Shown here: positions 37,380-45,845 of the stretch, piece after piece | Layout of the letters: every line of letters starts with the position of its first letter | Position numbering within the stretch: position 1 is the first letter of the stretch | Origin: Chryseobacterium jejuense | GTDB taxonomy: Bacteria > Bacteroidota > Bacteroidia > Flavobacteriales > Weeksellaceae | DNA length: 64,000 bases | Assembly (NCBI RefSeq): GCF_017877355.1 | Contig: NZ_JAGIPR010000010.1 | Location: 1-64,000 of the forward strand | Direction: 5' to 3' | The notes under the pieces: generated by a model | Database searches by the model: none | Told to the model about the DNA's origin: nothing | What the model saw: the letters and a program-made list of their open reading frames with translations, nothing else | Translations under genes and position numbers: made by a program

Positions 37380-37446
37380 GATAAATGAGAGTTGATAATT
37401 GATACGAAATATTTTTTATCACCAATATATTATCATTTATCACTCA
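37380..37446. repeat. AT-rich inverted-repeat pair, apparently without a gene
   Basis: The left part (37380-37403) matches 21 of 24 bases of the repeat beside the S23-type gene (43241-43264). The right part near 37430-37446 is an inverted partial copy (TTATCATTTATCA). Found in the kinase-regulator spacer. Confidence 0.6.
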
Positions 37447-37464
37447 TTGCTTATCTTTTATATC

Positions 37465-39003
37465 TTAGCTCATTGGCAGCTTGATTGTAAATGTGCTTCC
37501 ATCACCTTTGTTGGATTCTACAATAATCTGTCCTTTGTGCAGTTCTACAATTTTTTTAACGTAGGAAAGACCTAATCCCTGTCCTTTTACGTTGTGAATA
37601 TTTCCTGTCTCTTCTCTGAAGAATTTCTCGAAGATTTTTGTTTTATTCTGAGTTTCCATTCCCATTCCCTTATCTGATATTTCGATAACATACCAGTGCC
37701 CTTCATTTCTGGTTTCCACATGAATTTCCGGCGCTTCAGGAGAATACTTGTTGGCATTATCTAATAAGTTGACCAGCATATTCGAGATGTGGAATTCATC
37801 AATTTTAAAATTATAATGAGTGGCATTGAATTTTTGAGTCAGGCTACCGTTTCTCTGCTGTACAATCAGATTGAAGGATTCTGTTGTCCTTTTAATCAAT
37901 TCCCTTACATTAGTTTCTTTCAGAAATAGTTCTACCTCATTTCGTTCAAGCTTAGACATGTTCAGAACATTTTCCACCTGCTTTTTCATCCTTAGATTTT
38001 CCTGTTTAATCAATTCTGAATAATACTTTACCTTATCCGGATTGGTAGCAATTTTATCATTTGCTAATGAATCAGTTGCCACGGAAATGGTTGCTAGCGG
38101 TGTCTTGAATTCGTGAGACATATTATTGATGAAGTCTGTTTTCACTTCAGCCAATTTTTTCTGTCTCATCATATAATTAATGGAAATAATATAAATCCCA
38201 AGAATCGTAAGCAATGAAAGGAAAGTTCCCAACAGCATCGGCCAGTTGTTCATCGCTAAAGAATATTCTTTCTTAGGGAAAACTACAGCCAGATTATATA
38301 AGGTATTGTACTTTTTATCAGTAAAAAGAGGATAGCTATAGGTATTGCTGTCTTTTTTTTCTTTGTAGGCTTTATTGGCAATACTGGTAAGTTTGTTGTC
38401 TTTATCAACAATTCCATATCCGAACTTGGCAGTAATTCCTCTGATTTTCAATTCTTTTGTGATCACTGAATCTAGAGTAGCCGGGCTCACCCTTTGTGCA
38501 ATGGGTAAATTGTTTCCGTATACCTTTACGAATTCTTTTACAGCGTAATCCCCGGTTTCAATATCTTGATTGATATCCGAGGTGAGAATTTCGCGGTTGG
38601 TGGTATCTCTTTTTATTTTGTAAGCAGCTTCATCCGTATATAGAGTAGTCAGTTTTACAGAATCTCCTTTTTTAGAAATAGGAAGCTGTGCATTCGAAAT
38701 AATATTCTTGGAATAGATAATCTGTCTCTGCGTTCCGGAATCTTCTACCTGTTGAATGGTAGTAAGCGAAGGATTCTTGCTGTTGGCAAGAATGGTACTT
38801 CTGTTATCCTTGGTTAGATATTTATCAGCTTCAATTTCTTCAATTGTTTTTGAAGTGCTTTCCAAAACGGAATAAACTTTATTTGAAAAGTCCTGTTCCA
38901 GTACTCCGTAATAGCCTTTCAACCAATAAAATTGGAGCGTAACGAAGACAATAAGTGAGATCGTCATAAACACCGAAATTATTGGGATGAATTTATTATT
39001 CAT
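37465..39003 (-). CDS. Sensor histidine kinase
   Basis: 512 residues with an N-terminal membrane helix (7-28), a periplasmic sensor region of about 225 residues with no recognised fold, a second membrane helix (about 255-277), a dimerisation/phosphoacceptor domain with HEFKTPLA (His297) and a HATPase domain with N-box LLDNANKYSPEA, G1 DKGMGM and G2 GQGLGLSYVKKIVELHKG. It resembles RprX-type kinases of Bacteroidota. It is paired with the response regulator downstream. The signal is unknown. Confidence 0.93.
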   Translation of the reverse strand: MNNKFIPIISVFMTISLIVFVTLQFYWLKGYYGVLEQDFSNKVYSVLESTSKTIEEIEADKYLTKDNRSTILANSKNPSLTTIQQVEDSGTQRQIIYSKNIISNAQLPISKKGDSVKLTTLYTDEAAYKIKRDTTNREILTSDINQDIETGDYAVKEFVKVYGNNLPIAQRVSPATLDSVITKELKIRGITAKFGYGIVDKDNKLTSIANKAYKEKKDSNTYSYPLFTDKKYNTLYNLAVVFPKKEYSLAMNNWPMLLGTFLSLLTILGIYIISINYMMRQKKLAEVKTDFINNMSHEFKTPLATISVATDSLANDKIATNPDKVKYYSELIKQENLRMKKQVENVLNMSKLERNEVELFLKETNVRELIKRTTESFNLIVQQRNGSLTQKFNATHYNFKIDEFHISNMLVNLLDNANKYSPEAPEIHVETRNEGHWYVIEISDKGMGMETQNKTKIFEKFFREETGNIHNVKGQGLGLSYVKKIVELHKGQIIVESNKGDGSTFTIKLPMS

Positions 39004-39204
39004 TATTTAATTATATATGTTTTGGAAAAATGAATGTTAAAATTAATTGTTTTAAGACTAGGTAAACAAAAAACGAGCCAAAAAATTATGTTTTTTTTCT
39101 TAAAAGACAGTTTTTTAACAATTATTTATGAATTATTGTTTACTTGTCATAGGAAAAGTCCTTTCTGTAAATAAAGAGTTACCTTTAATCAAAATTATTA
39201 CTTT

Positions 39205-39690
39205 ATGGAATCTAATATCATTTTCAACAAAGATTTTGATTCGAAAAGCGTCTATGTAATGGTTATTTACAAGGCTGATGTTTCGAAAGTGTGGAACTAT
39301 TTTACCCAATCCGAATTATTGGATCAGTGGTGGGGGCCAAGACCCTGGAAGTCTGAAACGGTAAAACAGGATTTTAAAGAAGGCGGAATCTGGTTGTATG
39401 CTATGGTAGGTCCGAATGGAGAAAAAGGATATTCTCAATCCCAATACGGAGAAATCATAGAACATAGAAGTTTTGATTGGACGAGTGCTTTCTGTGATGA
39501 AAATGGGGATGTGAACAAAGATGCTCCAAAATCAAAATGGTTGATTGGTTTCACGGGAGTAGAGGAAGGAACAAAAGTAACGGTTAATATTCACTATCAA
39601 TCTGAAGAAGTAATGAAGGAAATGCTGGATATGGGGTTTGAAGAAGGTTTTAAAATGGGGCTCAGTCAGCTTAAGGAAATCATTGGATGA
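39205..39690 (+). CDS. SRPBCC/AHSA1 domain protein
   Basis: 161 residues, cytosolic, covering a single START-like AHSA1 domain: VYKADVSKVWNYFTQSELLDQWWGPRPW, then GGIWLYAMVGPNGEKG, and the late WLIGFTGVEEGTKVTVNI and LDMGFEEGFKMGL helix. These are hydrophobic-ligand-binding folds of diverse, mostly unknown role, named after the eukaryotic Hsp90 co-chaperone domain. The gene stands alone between minus-strand units and ends in a hairpin shared with the convergent operon. Confidence 0.85.
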   Translation: MESNIIFNKDFDSKSVYVMVIYKADVSKVWNYFTQSELLDQWWGPRPWKSETVKQDFKEGGIWLYAMVGPNGEKGYSQSQYGEIIEHRSFDWTSAFCDENGDVNKDAPKSKWLIGFTGVEEGTKVTVNIHYQSEEVMKEMLDMGFEEGFKMGLSQLKEIIG

Positions 39691-39718
39691 TAGATTTTTA
39701 CTTTTATAAAAAATGAAA

Positions 39719-39746
39719 ATCGGGTGCCTCAATTGAAGTACCCGAT
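39719..39746. terminator. Hairpin terminator between convergent genes
   Basis: Stem ATCGGGT/ACCCGAT (7 bp plus a wobble). On the minus strand it is followed by TTTTCATTTTTT. It serves the three-paralogue operon and perhaps the AHSA1 gene. Confidence 0.7.
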
Positions 39747-39788
39747 GTAATGAAATATGAATAAAAAATGTTTCGTGTTATTTCAGGC

Positions 39789-40616
39789 TTATAGTTTTTC
39801 TATGCTGATAAAAGTTCCGTCTGTTGGAACAACTTTGTAAACATCGGCAACCGTCAGGATAGAAACCCCTCCAGAAACCTGAACTTTAAGTTTGTCTCCT
39901 TTGTCGAACATGGCTAAGAACTCCATTGTTCCCACTCTGTTGGCCCCAGCTGTAATCAGGATGGCTTCATTTAAAGGAACATCATTTCGGGCAAGGATAG
40001 CTTCATTTTTTAAAGCCCTGAACGAAATCACAGGTGGGCTCACGTGGATCCCTGAAGTTTTTACTTTTAAGCTGATAAGAATCTTATAAAATCCGGATTC
40101 CTTGAATGTGAAATTGCTGAAGTCGCTGTTTACCGCTCCCTGAGGATCAATAATGCCAAGTTTATCTCCATCCAATGTGTTATTGTAGAATCCAAAAGGA
40201 ACATCTTTTTGTCCACATCCGATAAGAATACATCCTACAGTTGGAAAATCACTTTCAGCGGTTGTCGGGTTCATACTGGCACGGGTCGTTCTTCCTCCAC
40301 TTTCATAAAAAGTAGGTTTCCATTGATCTCCATCATATACTACCACTCTTTGAATATCTTTTCTGTACATAATCATACCCTGCATAGAAGGATCTTTATC
40401 AAAACGATTAGATTGACTGGCATTATACAGGGGTAATTCTGTTTCATTGTTTACCGTAGGGATCATCATCCCTTTAGATTGTGCTGAATTATCTTCTTTG
40501 TTCACAACACTGAACATGGAATTGGGACTTGGATTGGATGCACTACCAATGATAACCTGGGAAAATGCCATCTTGGCTGTTATTAGAAGTGCAGCGATAT
40601 ATATTTTCTTTCTCAT
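39789..40616 (-). CDS. Secreted head-domain protein, paralogue 3 of a three-gene operon
   Basis: 275 residues with signal peptide (IYIAALLITAKMAFSQ). The N-terminal half carries a block also seen in the two upstream genes (GMMIPTVNNETELPLYN, then MIMYRKDIQRVVVYDGDQWK). Similar blocks occur in flavobacterial surface proteins that start with VGIG-type repeats. The C-terminal half looks beta-rich and C1q/TNF-like (FTFKESGFYKILISLKVKTSG, final TFISIEKL). A CILIGCGQ motif is shared with the first gene. It begins one base after the stop of the preceding gene. Function unknown; a surface-exposed trimeric module is a guess. Confidence 0.78.
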   Translation of the reverse strand: MRKKIYIAALLITAKMAFSQVIIGSASNPSPNSMFSVVNKEDNSAQSKGMMIPTVNNETELPLYNASQSNRFDKDPSMQGMIMYRKDIQRVVVYDGDQWKPTFYESGGRTTRASMNPTTAESDFPTVGCILIGCGQKDVPFGFYNNTLDGDKLGIIDPQGAVNSDFSNFTFKESGFYKILISLKVKTSGIHVSPPVISFRALKNEAILARNDVPLNEAILITAGANRVGTMEFLAMFDKGDKLKVQVSGGVSILTVADVYKVVPTDGTFISIEKL

Positions 40617-40617
40617 C

Positions 40618-41457
40618 TTAGTTCAATTTTTCTATATAGATAAAAGTATCTTTATCATTCATTTTAAAATTCACACCAGCACCCACATTTAATCCTGTGT
40701 CAGCCTGAATACCAGCTCTTATTCGGATCTGGTCTCCTGCATGCAGATATTTTGTTGTGGAAAAGTTGTTCACAGAGTTTGAACTGCCGCCTGTTACCAA
40801 CAATCCGTAAAGCAGAAAACTGTTTTCATGAATTTTTTGCCATCCTTCTCCAGCGGCATTGGCATATAGAGCCTGTAATGAAACAATGGTAGCTGCATTT
40901 CCCACAGAAAGTCCTCCGGCACTGCTTGTTTTTATAGATGGGTTAATTCTGTAAAAACCATCTGCAGGAATTGTAATTTCTCCACTAGCATTTACCGTAA
41001 CCCCTAAATTATTTATATTATTTCTATCAAAATCGTTTAAAATATTAAAAGGGAGGGTAGGACGTCCTGTAATTCCCAATACATTGGCAACAGATACATC
41101 AGATGAATTGGATCCCAGAATACTTACATTTTTATAATTTTTGATACTTCTCTCTGTGGCAGCAATCCATCTGTAACCATCATATTTTACTACATCTTTA
41201 ATCTCCTTGCTGTAAAATACCAAACCATTATCTTCAGGTTTGTTTTCATACAGATCCGGATGTGCTACATTATAATTAGGAAGTTCAGTATGGTTTTCAA
41301 CAACAGGAAGCATAATTCCTTTTGAATTGTGCTCTACCTGTAAAGCTGCTCTTGGATGAACTGTTTCAGGTTTGTTACCCATTTTTACCTGAGCAAATCC
41401 CAGTGTGCTTATTGCTGTTACAATAAAAACTTGGAGCGTAATCGTTTTTCTGATCAT
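40618..41457 (-). CDS. Secreted head-domain protein, paralogue 2
   Basis: 279 residues from the ATG at 41457, one base past the previous stop; a GTG at 41466 would overlap that gene. Signal peptide (TLQVFIVTAISTLGFAQ). It shares with its neighbours the segment LQVEHNSKGIMLPVVENHTELPNYN and the LVFYSKEIKDVVKYDGYRW block, followed by a beta-rich C-terminal half ending TFIYIEKLN. The same ending TFI-x-IEKL occurs in paralogue 3. No enzymatic motif is visible. Strict co-translation with the other two suggests they act together or form a hetero-oligomer. Confidence 0.77.
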   Translation of the reverse strand: MIRKTITLQVFIVTAISTLGFAQVKMGNKPETVHPRAALQVEHNSKGIMLPVVENHTELPNYNVAHPDLYENKPEDNGLVFYSKEIKDVVKYDGYRWIAATERSIKNYKNVSILGSNSSDVSVANVLGITGRPTLPFNILNDFDRNNINNLGVTVNASGEITIPADGFYRINPSIKTSSAGGLSVGNAATIVSLQALYANAAGEGWQKIHENSFLLYGLLVTGGSSNSVNNFSTTKYLHAGDQIRIRAGIQADTGLNVGAGVNFKMNDKDTFIYIEKLN

Positions 41458-41458
41458 T

Positions 41459-42346
41459 TTAATCACTTACTTTGGTGAACATTATTTCTCTTGGATAGTA
41501 TTTGGCGATATTGGCATTGGCTGCAGCGGTAAGAGTAACCACTACAGATACTGTTGCCAATGGGGAATGTATTCTTGAAACAATATAATCTCCAGGATTC
41601 AAGCGGATTCTTGTGGTGGTGAAAGCTGCCGTATTGGTGTCCCCGCCAATTCCCAGAATACCATAATAATCAGGGAAGAATGTGGTAAGTTTTACTTCAT
41701 TGTAACTTCCGTTACTTTGTTTCAGGTAGGCTCTCAGTTGATATTGAGGACCACTTGTCAGGGATACGGCACCTCCTGTTTTGGAAGGGACATTCAGGTA
41801 AATGTCATAAACACCGGCTTCATTAATGACGAATTTGGCATTATCAAAGCTTTTGTCTCCATAAAGCCCTCCTCCTGCCACTACTGCAGTTTCCCTTGTT
41901 ATATTAAGGTTATTATAGGATTGTTTACCGTCAACAGCAGCACTGAAGCCCAATCCTACGTGTCTGCCACATCCAAGAAGGATACATACAACACTTGTCT
42001 CTTCATCAGCATTGGATAAAAATCTGGACTGTTTCATTTTGAATTCGGCAGCGGTAGGTTCATTGTTCCATTTTTCTCCGTCATAGGAATAAAATGTAGC
42101 ATGTGTTTTTTCGAACATCATCATTCCTGTCATCTCAGTATCTGGGGTGGTGGTGCTATATAATGGAAGGTTCTCCGGTGCTGATACTTCAGGAAGCATC
42201 ATCCCGTAATTTTTTCCTTCATATTTTCCGTCTACCTGTAAAATGGCCTTGTTGTGGATTTCAACCGTTGGGTTTTTCGAAATACCTACTTGTGAAAAGG
42301 CCATACTGACAATGAGCAACATTAAAGAAGTGCTAATTTTTTTCAT
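41459..42346 (-). CDS. Secreted head-domain protein, paralogue 1 (operon leader)
   Basis: 295 residues, signal peptide (STSLMLLIVSMAFSQ). It contains ILQVDGKYEGKNYGMMLPEV and MMMFEKTHATFYSYDGEKWN, matching the paired blocks of the next two genes, a CILLGCGRHVG motif, and a beta-rich C-terminal region with GVYDIYLNVPSKTGGAVSL. It is the most diverged at the C-terminus. The 549-base upstream region must hold the operon promoter; I found no strong TAnnTTTG match there. The product is probably exported and surface-associated, role unknown. Confidence 0.77.
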   Translation of the reverse strand: MKKISTSLMLLIVSMAFSQVGISKNPTVEIHNKAILQVDGKYEGKNYGMMLPEVSAPENLPLYSTTTPDTEMTGMMMFEKTHATFYSYDGEKWNNEPTAAEFKMKQSRFLSNADEETSVVCILLGCGRHVGLGFSAAVDGKQSYNNLNITRETAVVAGGGLYGDKSFDNAKFVINEAGVYDIYLNVPSKTGGAVSLTSGPQYQLRAYLKQSNGSYNEVKLTTFFPDYYGILGIGGDTNTAAFTTTRIRLNPGDYIVSRIHSPLATVSVVVTLTAAANANIAKYYPREIMFTKVSD

Positions 42347-42454
42347 GGTTTGATTTCTATTTAAATTTTAATCTGTCTTATTCAGAAGAATTTTTTTGAA
42401 ATACATAGTTTTTCAGTCATTAATTTTTTGTGTGTTTTTTCAAATTTTTATCCT

Positions 42455-42477
42455 TCCCGGCTCACGGTGAGTCGGGA
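42455..42477. repeat. GC-rich intergenic hairpin
   Basis: A 10-bp stem (one G-T wobble) beginning TCCCGGCTCA with a 3-base loop, inside AT-rich sequence and without a T-run. It looks like an intergenic palindrome rather than a terminator. Confidence 0.6.
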
Positions 42478-42530
42478 TATCATTTGGTTGTGTCTTTTTT
42501 TCAGTACTGTACATAAAGTGTAAGACTGAA

Positions 42531-42570
42531 GAAATTGACCATAGTATTCTGAGGGAAATTGACCATAGTA
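42531..42570. repeat. Direct repeat GAAATTGACCATAGTA x2, 24-bp period
   Basis: Exact copies at 42531-42546 and 42555-42570. Short spaced repeats with a GAAATTGACC core are reminiscent of IS21-family terminal repeats, from memory. No istA or istB is present, so this may be a relic end. Confidence 0.55.
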
Positions 42571-42776
42571 GTAGGTCAAAAGAATGTGGTCTGGAAGCCT
42601 CTAAATTACAACTCTAATATAGAATATGCCTAGCAAATTCTAAATATTTATAAAATATTAATATGTAATTCGTAAAAAATGACTGTAAGCGTCTGGGAAT
42701 GAAATTGTTTAAAAATTTAACCAAAAATAAAAAATTAGAATAATTTTTAAATGATTGCGCTATTTTTGTTTAAAAA

Positions 42777-42809
42777 AAATAGAGACAAGTTTTTGGCTTG
42801 TCTCTATTT
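42777..42809 (-). terminator. Terminator of the ptrB operon
   Basis: A 13-bp perfect stem AAATAGAGACAAG/CTTGTCTCTATTT with a 7-base loop. On the minus strand it is followed by a T-run. Confidence 0.92.
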
Positions 42810-42895
42810 GTATAAGGTATGCAGTATTTTAGGTGGGTTTTGGTAATGATGGTATGGTTTCATTGTCAAATTTCTAAATAACCGCAGTTTTGAAT

Positions 42896-43234
42896 TTAAA
42901 TCAGCTCTTCTTCCTGGAAGTACTGGATAATTGCCTTTTTCATAAGCAAGGTCTGCTCATTAGGTTTTAATTCCGGAAGATCTTCCAATTTTTCAAACTG
43001 TGGCCACCCATCTTCATAGTGTGTAAATTTGTAATATCCAAAAGGCTCAAGCAATCTGCAAACAGCAATATGGATGAGATTTACTTTGTCTTCTTTTGTA
43101 TATTTCTGTTGCCCGCTGCCAAGTTCCTGTAGCCCTATTAAAAACAGTAAAGTCTCAATAGGTGGGTTCTTCTCGGTTTCGAAATTATCTTCGAAGAACT
43201 GTTCTATTTTTTTCCAATATTCGGACTCGTTCAT
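42896..43234 (-). CDS. Conserved hypothetical protein
   Basis: 112 residues, acidic, soluble, no signal peptide. Text such as IETLLFLIGLQELGSG, FGYYKFTHYEDGWPQFEKL and LKPNEQTLLMKKAI gives a compact helical protein that I associate only with unnamed Bacteroidota families. It is the last gene of a minus-strand unit with oligopeptidase B and the four-helix-bundle gene, and a strong terminator lies 87 bases downstream. Function unknown. Confidence 0.72.
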   Translation of the reverse strand: MNESEYWKKIEQFFEDNFETEKNPPIETLLFLIGLQELGSGQQKYTKEDKVNLIHIAVCRLLEPFGYYKFTHYEDGWPQFEKLEDLPELKPNEQTLLMKKAIIQYFQEEELI

Positions 43235-43240
43235 ATAATT

Positions 43241-43264
43241 GATAAATGATGATTGATAATTGAT
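43241..43264. repeat. Inverted repeat, left flank of the S23-type gene
   Basis: GATAAATGAT followed by GATTGATAATTGAT. An inverted, slightly longer counterpart lies at 43645-43675 on the other side of the gene. Confidence 0.65.
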
Positions 43265-43269
43265 GTTGT

Positions 43270-43635
43270 TTAACGTTTAAGTTCTTCTCCTAGTTTCTTT
43301 TTATAGGCTGAAGTTGTTTTTAAAATTTCGCTGGCTTCATTAATAAGGTATTCCATTTTATCTTTTTTAAGTAAATGAAGTTCATCTATTAATTCCATCC
43401 AAAATAAGGTTTCATCGGCTTCTTCCACAACAATACATATCTTAGAGTATTTTTCTTTTGTGGACCGTGCCCGGCACATTGCTCTGTAATTGCTTGCTGT
43501 TGATGAGACAGATCTGAAAATTTGTTTTCTGATATTTGATATCTTATCGGAATATGGAATTTCAGACAACTCATTAATAATTGTAATTGTTAATGTTTTA
43601 GTTCTTTTTGAAAAGATCTGGTTATAGTCGTTCAT
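43270..43635 (-). CDS. Four-helix-bundle protein of the 23S-IVS (S23) family
   Basis: 121 residues from the ATG at 43635 (MNDYNQIFSKRTKTL); two earlier in-frame ATGs lie in the repeat. Family features: SDKISNIRKQIFRSVSSTASNYRAMCRARS, then the helical KICIVVEEADETLFWMELIDEL. Members were first found in intervening sequences of 23S rRNA, but free-standing genes are common in Bacteroidota; the fold is shared with Avd of diversity-generating retroelements. No reverse transcriptase is present. The gene is bounded by inverted AT-rich repeats, which suggests a small mobile or formerly mobile unit. Confidence 0.88.
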   Translation of the reverse strand: MNDYNQIFSKRTKTLTITIINELSEIPYSDKISNIRKQIFRSVSSTASNYRAMCRARSTKEKYSKICIVVEEADETLFWMELIDELHLLKKDKMEYLINEASEILKTTSAYKKKLGEELKR

Positions 43636-43644
43636 GAAATCCAT

Positions 43645-43675
43645 ATCAATTATCATTTATCGATGATCATTTATC
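43645..43675. repeat. Inverted repeat, right flank of the S23-type gene
   Basis: The reverse complement reads GATAAATGAT, CATCGATAAA, TGATAATTGAT. It shares both ends with the 43241-43264 repeat and encodes the last residues and stop of oligopeptidase B (43657-43675). Confidence 0.65.
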
Positions 43676-45702
43676 TTCAATAAGAACGCATACTCAAGTG
43701 CGTCTTCCTTCAGGGATTCAAATCTTCCACTTGCACCTCCATGACCTGAGCTCATATCTGTTTTAAAGATCAGGATGTTGTCATCTGTCTTCAGTTCCCT
43801 AAGTTTTGCAGTCCATTTTGCAGGTTCCCAATATTGTACCTGAGAATCATGGAATCCTGTTGTGATAAGAATGTTTGGATAGTCTTTGGCTTCAACATTG
43901 TCATAAGGAGAATAATCTTTCATATAATGATAGTATTCCTTGTCATTAGGATTTCCCCATTCATCATATTCCCCTGTTGTTAATGGAATAGTGTCATCTA
44001 ACATAGTAGTAACAACGTCCACAAAAGGAACCTGTGCAACAATACCGTTGAATAATTGAGGTTCGTAGTTGACAACCGCTCCTACCAAAAGACCTCCGGC
44101 ACTTCCACCCATGGCATACATATGATTGGATGAAGTATAGTTTTCCTTAACCAGATATTTTCCGGCATCAATAAAATCAAAGAAGGTATTTTTCTTGAAT
44201 AGCATCTTTCCATCCTCATACCATTCTCTTCCCAGATATTCACCACCACGGATGTGAGCAATGGCATAAATAAAGCCACGATCAAGGATGGATAACCTTA
44301 CATTTGAAAAGCTGGCGTCAACAGTATGTCCATAACTTCCATATCCATATAATAAAAGTGGAGTATCTGCTGATTTCTTTGTGTCTTTATGATAAACAAG
44401 AGAAATAGGGATTTTTGTTTCCCCATCTCTGGAATCTGCCCATATTCTTTCGGAAATATAATTTTCCGGGAAGAACTTACCTCCTAAAACCTCTTGCTGT
44501 TTCAGAAGTTTTGTAGTTTTGTCCTTCATGTTGTACTCGTATGTAGAACCAGGCTGAGTAAGGGAAGTATAGCCGTAGCGTAGAACTTCGGTGTCAAATT
44601 CCAGATTAATTCCGATATAAGCTGTATACGTTGGATCTGAGAAAGGAAGGTAATAAGACTCTTGAGTTTTTTCATCAATAATCTTGATTTGAAGCAGTCC
44701 TTTTTCTCTTTCTTCAAGAACCAGATAATCCTGGAAGATTTCAAAGCCTTCCAATAAAACTTCAGGACGGTGAGGGATGACGTCTACCCAGTTTTCCATA
44801 CCACAGTTTTCAATCTTAGTTTTTACAATTTTGAAGTTCGTAGCGTCATCAGCATTCGTGATAATGTAGAATTCATCTTTGTAATGCTCTACGGAATATT
44901 CAAGGTCATCTATTCTTGGCTGAATCACTTTCCAGTCTGCAAAAACATTGTCTGCAGGGATAAAATGATGCTCATCAGAAATTGTACTTGAACTTGCAAT
45001 GAAAATATATTGCAGGGATTTTGTTTTGAAAACATTTACATCAAATGTGTCATCTTCTTCATGGAAGATCAGGACATCTTGCGAAGCATCAGTTCCTAGT
45101 TTGTGTCTGTAAACCTGGAATGCGCGAAGGCTTTTGTCTTTTCTGATGTAAAATACATGTTGATTGTCATTAGCCCAAACGGCTTTTCCTGTAGTGTTCA
45201 GAATTTTATCGGGAAGAATTTCTCCGGTCTTTAAGTTTTTGAAGTTTAAAGAGTAGATTCTTCGTCCTACATTGTCTGAAGAAAAAGAAGCCAATTCATT
45301 ATTAGGGCTTACCGCAACACTTCCTACCTCGAAGAAATCTTCACCTTCTGCCAACCTATTAACGTTAAGTACAATTTCTTCCTCGTTATCCAGGCTTTCA
45401 TACTTTCTGCAGAAGATAGGATATTCTTGGCCTTCTTCGTAGCGTACAATGTACCAGTATTCATTAAAGAAATAGGGAAGGGATTCATCATCCTTTTTAT
45501 AACGGGCTTTCATTTCTTCGAAGAGTTCTTCCTGTAGTTCTTCGGTGTCTTTCATGATGAATTCTTCGTAAGCATTTTCTTCTTCAAGATATTGGATAAC
45601 TTCCGGATTTTCCCTTTCATTAAGCCAGAAGTAATTATCAATTCTTCTGTCGCCGTGGGTTTCTAGTATTTTTTCTATTTTTTTTGCCTGTGGAGCTTTC
45701 AT
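43657..45702 (-). CDS. ptrB: Oligopeptidase B (S9A prolyl oligopeptidase family)
   Basis: 681 residues, no signal peptide, so cytoplasmic as expected. An N-terminal seven-bladed propeller (about 70-390) is followed by an alpha/beta-hydrolase domain. The nucleophile lies in GGSAGGLL, the acid in the TGFHDSQVQYWEPAKW region, and the His in SSGHGGASGRF. GYGSYG and AHIRGGEYLGREWYEDGK are S9A signatures. Oligopeptidase B cleaves short peptides after basic residues; trypsin-like specificity is inferred from family resemblance. The final residues (INDHR) are encoded inside an AT-rich repeat, so the C-terminus may have been altered by an insertion. Confidence 0.92.
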   Translation of the reverse strand: MKAPQAKKIEKILETHGDRRIDNYFWLNERENPEVIQYLEEENAYEEFIMKDTEELQEELFEEMKARYKKDDESLPYFFNEYWYIVRYEEGQEYPIFCRKYESLDNEEEIVLNVNRLAEGEDFFEVGSVAVSPNNELASFSSDNVGRRIYSLNFKNLKTGEILPDKILNTTGKAVWANDNQHVFYIRKDKSLRAFQVYRHKLGTDASQDVLIFHEEDDTFDVNVFKTKSLQYIFIASSSTISDEHHFIPADNVFADWKVIQPRIDDLEYSVEHYKDEFYIITNADDATNFKIVKTKIENCGMENWVDVIPHRPEVLLEGFEIFQDYLVLEEREKGLLQIKIIDEKTQESYYLPFSDPTYTAYIGINLEFDTEVLRYGYTSLTQPGSTYEYNMKDKTTKLLKQQEVLGGKFFPENYISERIWADSRDGETKIPISLVYHKDTKKSADTPLLLYGYGSYGHTVDASFSNVRLSILDRGFIYAIAHIRGGEYLGREWYEDGKMLFKKNTFFDFIDAGKYLVKENYTSSNHMYAMGGSAGGLLVGAVVNYEPQLFNGIVAQVPFVDVVTTMLDDTIPLTTGEYDEWGNPNDKEYYHYMKDYSPYDNVEAKDYPNILITTGFHDSQVQYWEPAKWTAKLRELKTDDNILIFKTDMSSGHGGASGRFESLKEDALEYAFLLKINDHR

Positions 45703-45791
45703 CAGAATATTTTATTTTTTTGCAGGGCCTGATATGCTTTATCAGAACGTGCTATTTAATGTTAATTTTTGTTCAAATGTAGTTAAAAAAA

Positions 45792-45821
45792 AACCATCTT
45801 TCCTGTATTGAAAAGATGGTT
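45792..45821 (-). terminator. Terminator of the hemD-DUF4271 unit
   Basis: A perfect 10-bp stem AACCATCTTT/AAAGATGGTT with a 10-base loop and, on the minus strand, a long T-run. It lies 25 bases beyond the hemD stop. Confidence 0.9.
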
Positions 45822-45845
45822 GAGCTTATTTTTTTGTATTAAAGA

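Larger units (their letters stand above)
42347..42895. other. Long intergenic region with repeats
   Basis: No gene supported. It contains a GC-rich hairpin (42455-42477), two copies of a 16-bp direct repeat (42531-42570) that resemble an IS21-type end, an AT-rich stretch and the terminator of the ptrB operon (42777-42809). Confidence 0.6.

Noticed and set aside
43270..43635. Diversity-generating retroelement, because the S23 fold resembles Avd
   Set aside because: No reverse transcriptase, template repeat or variable repeat found in the window.
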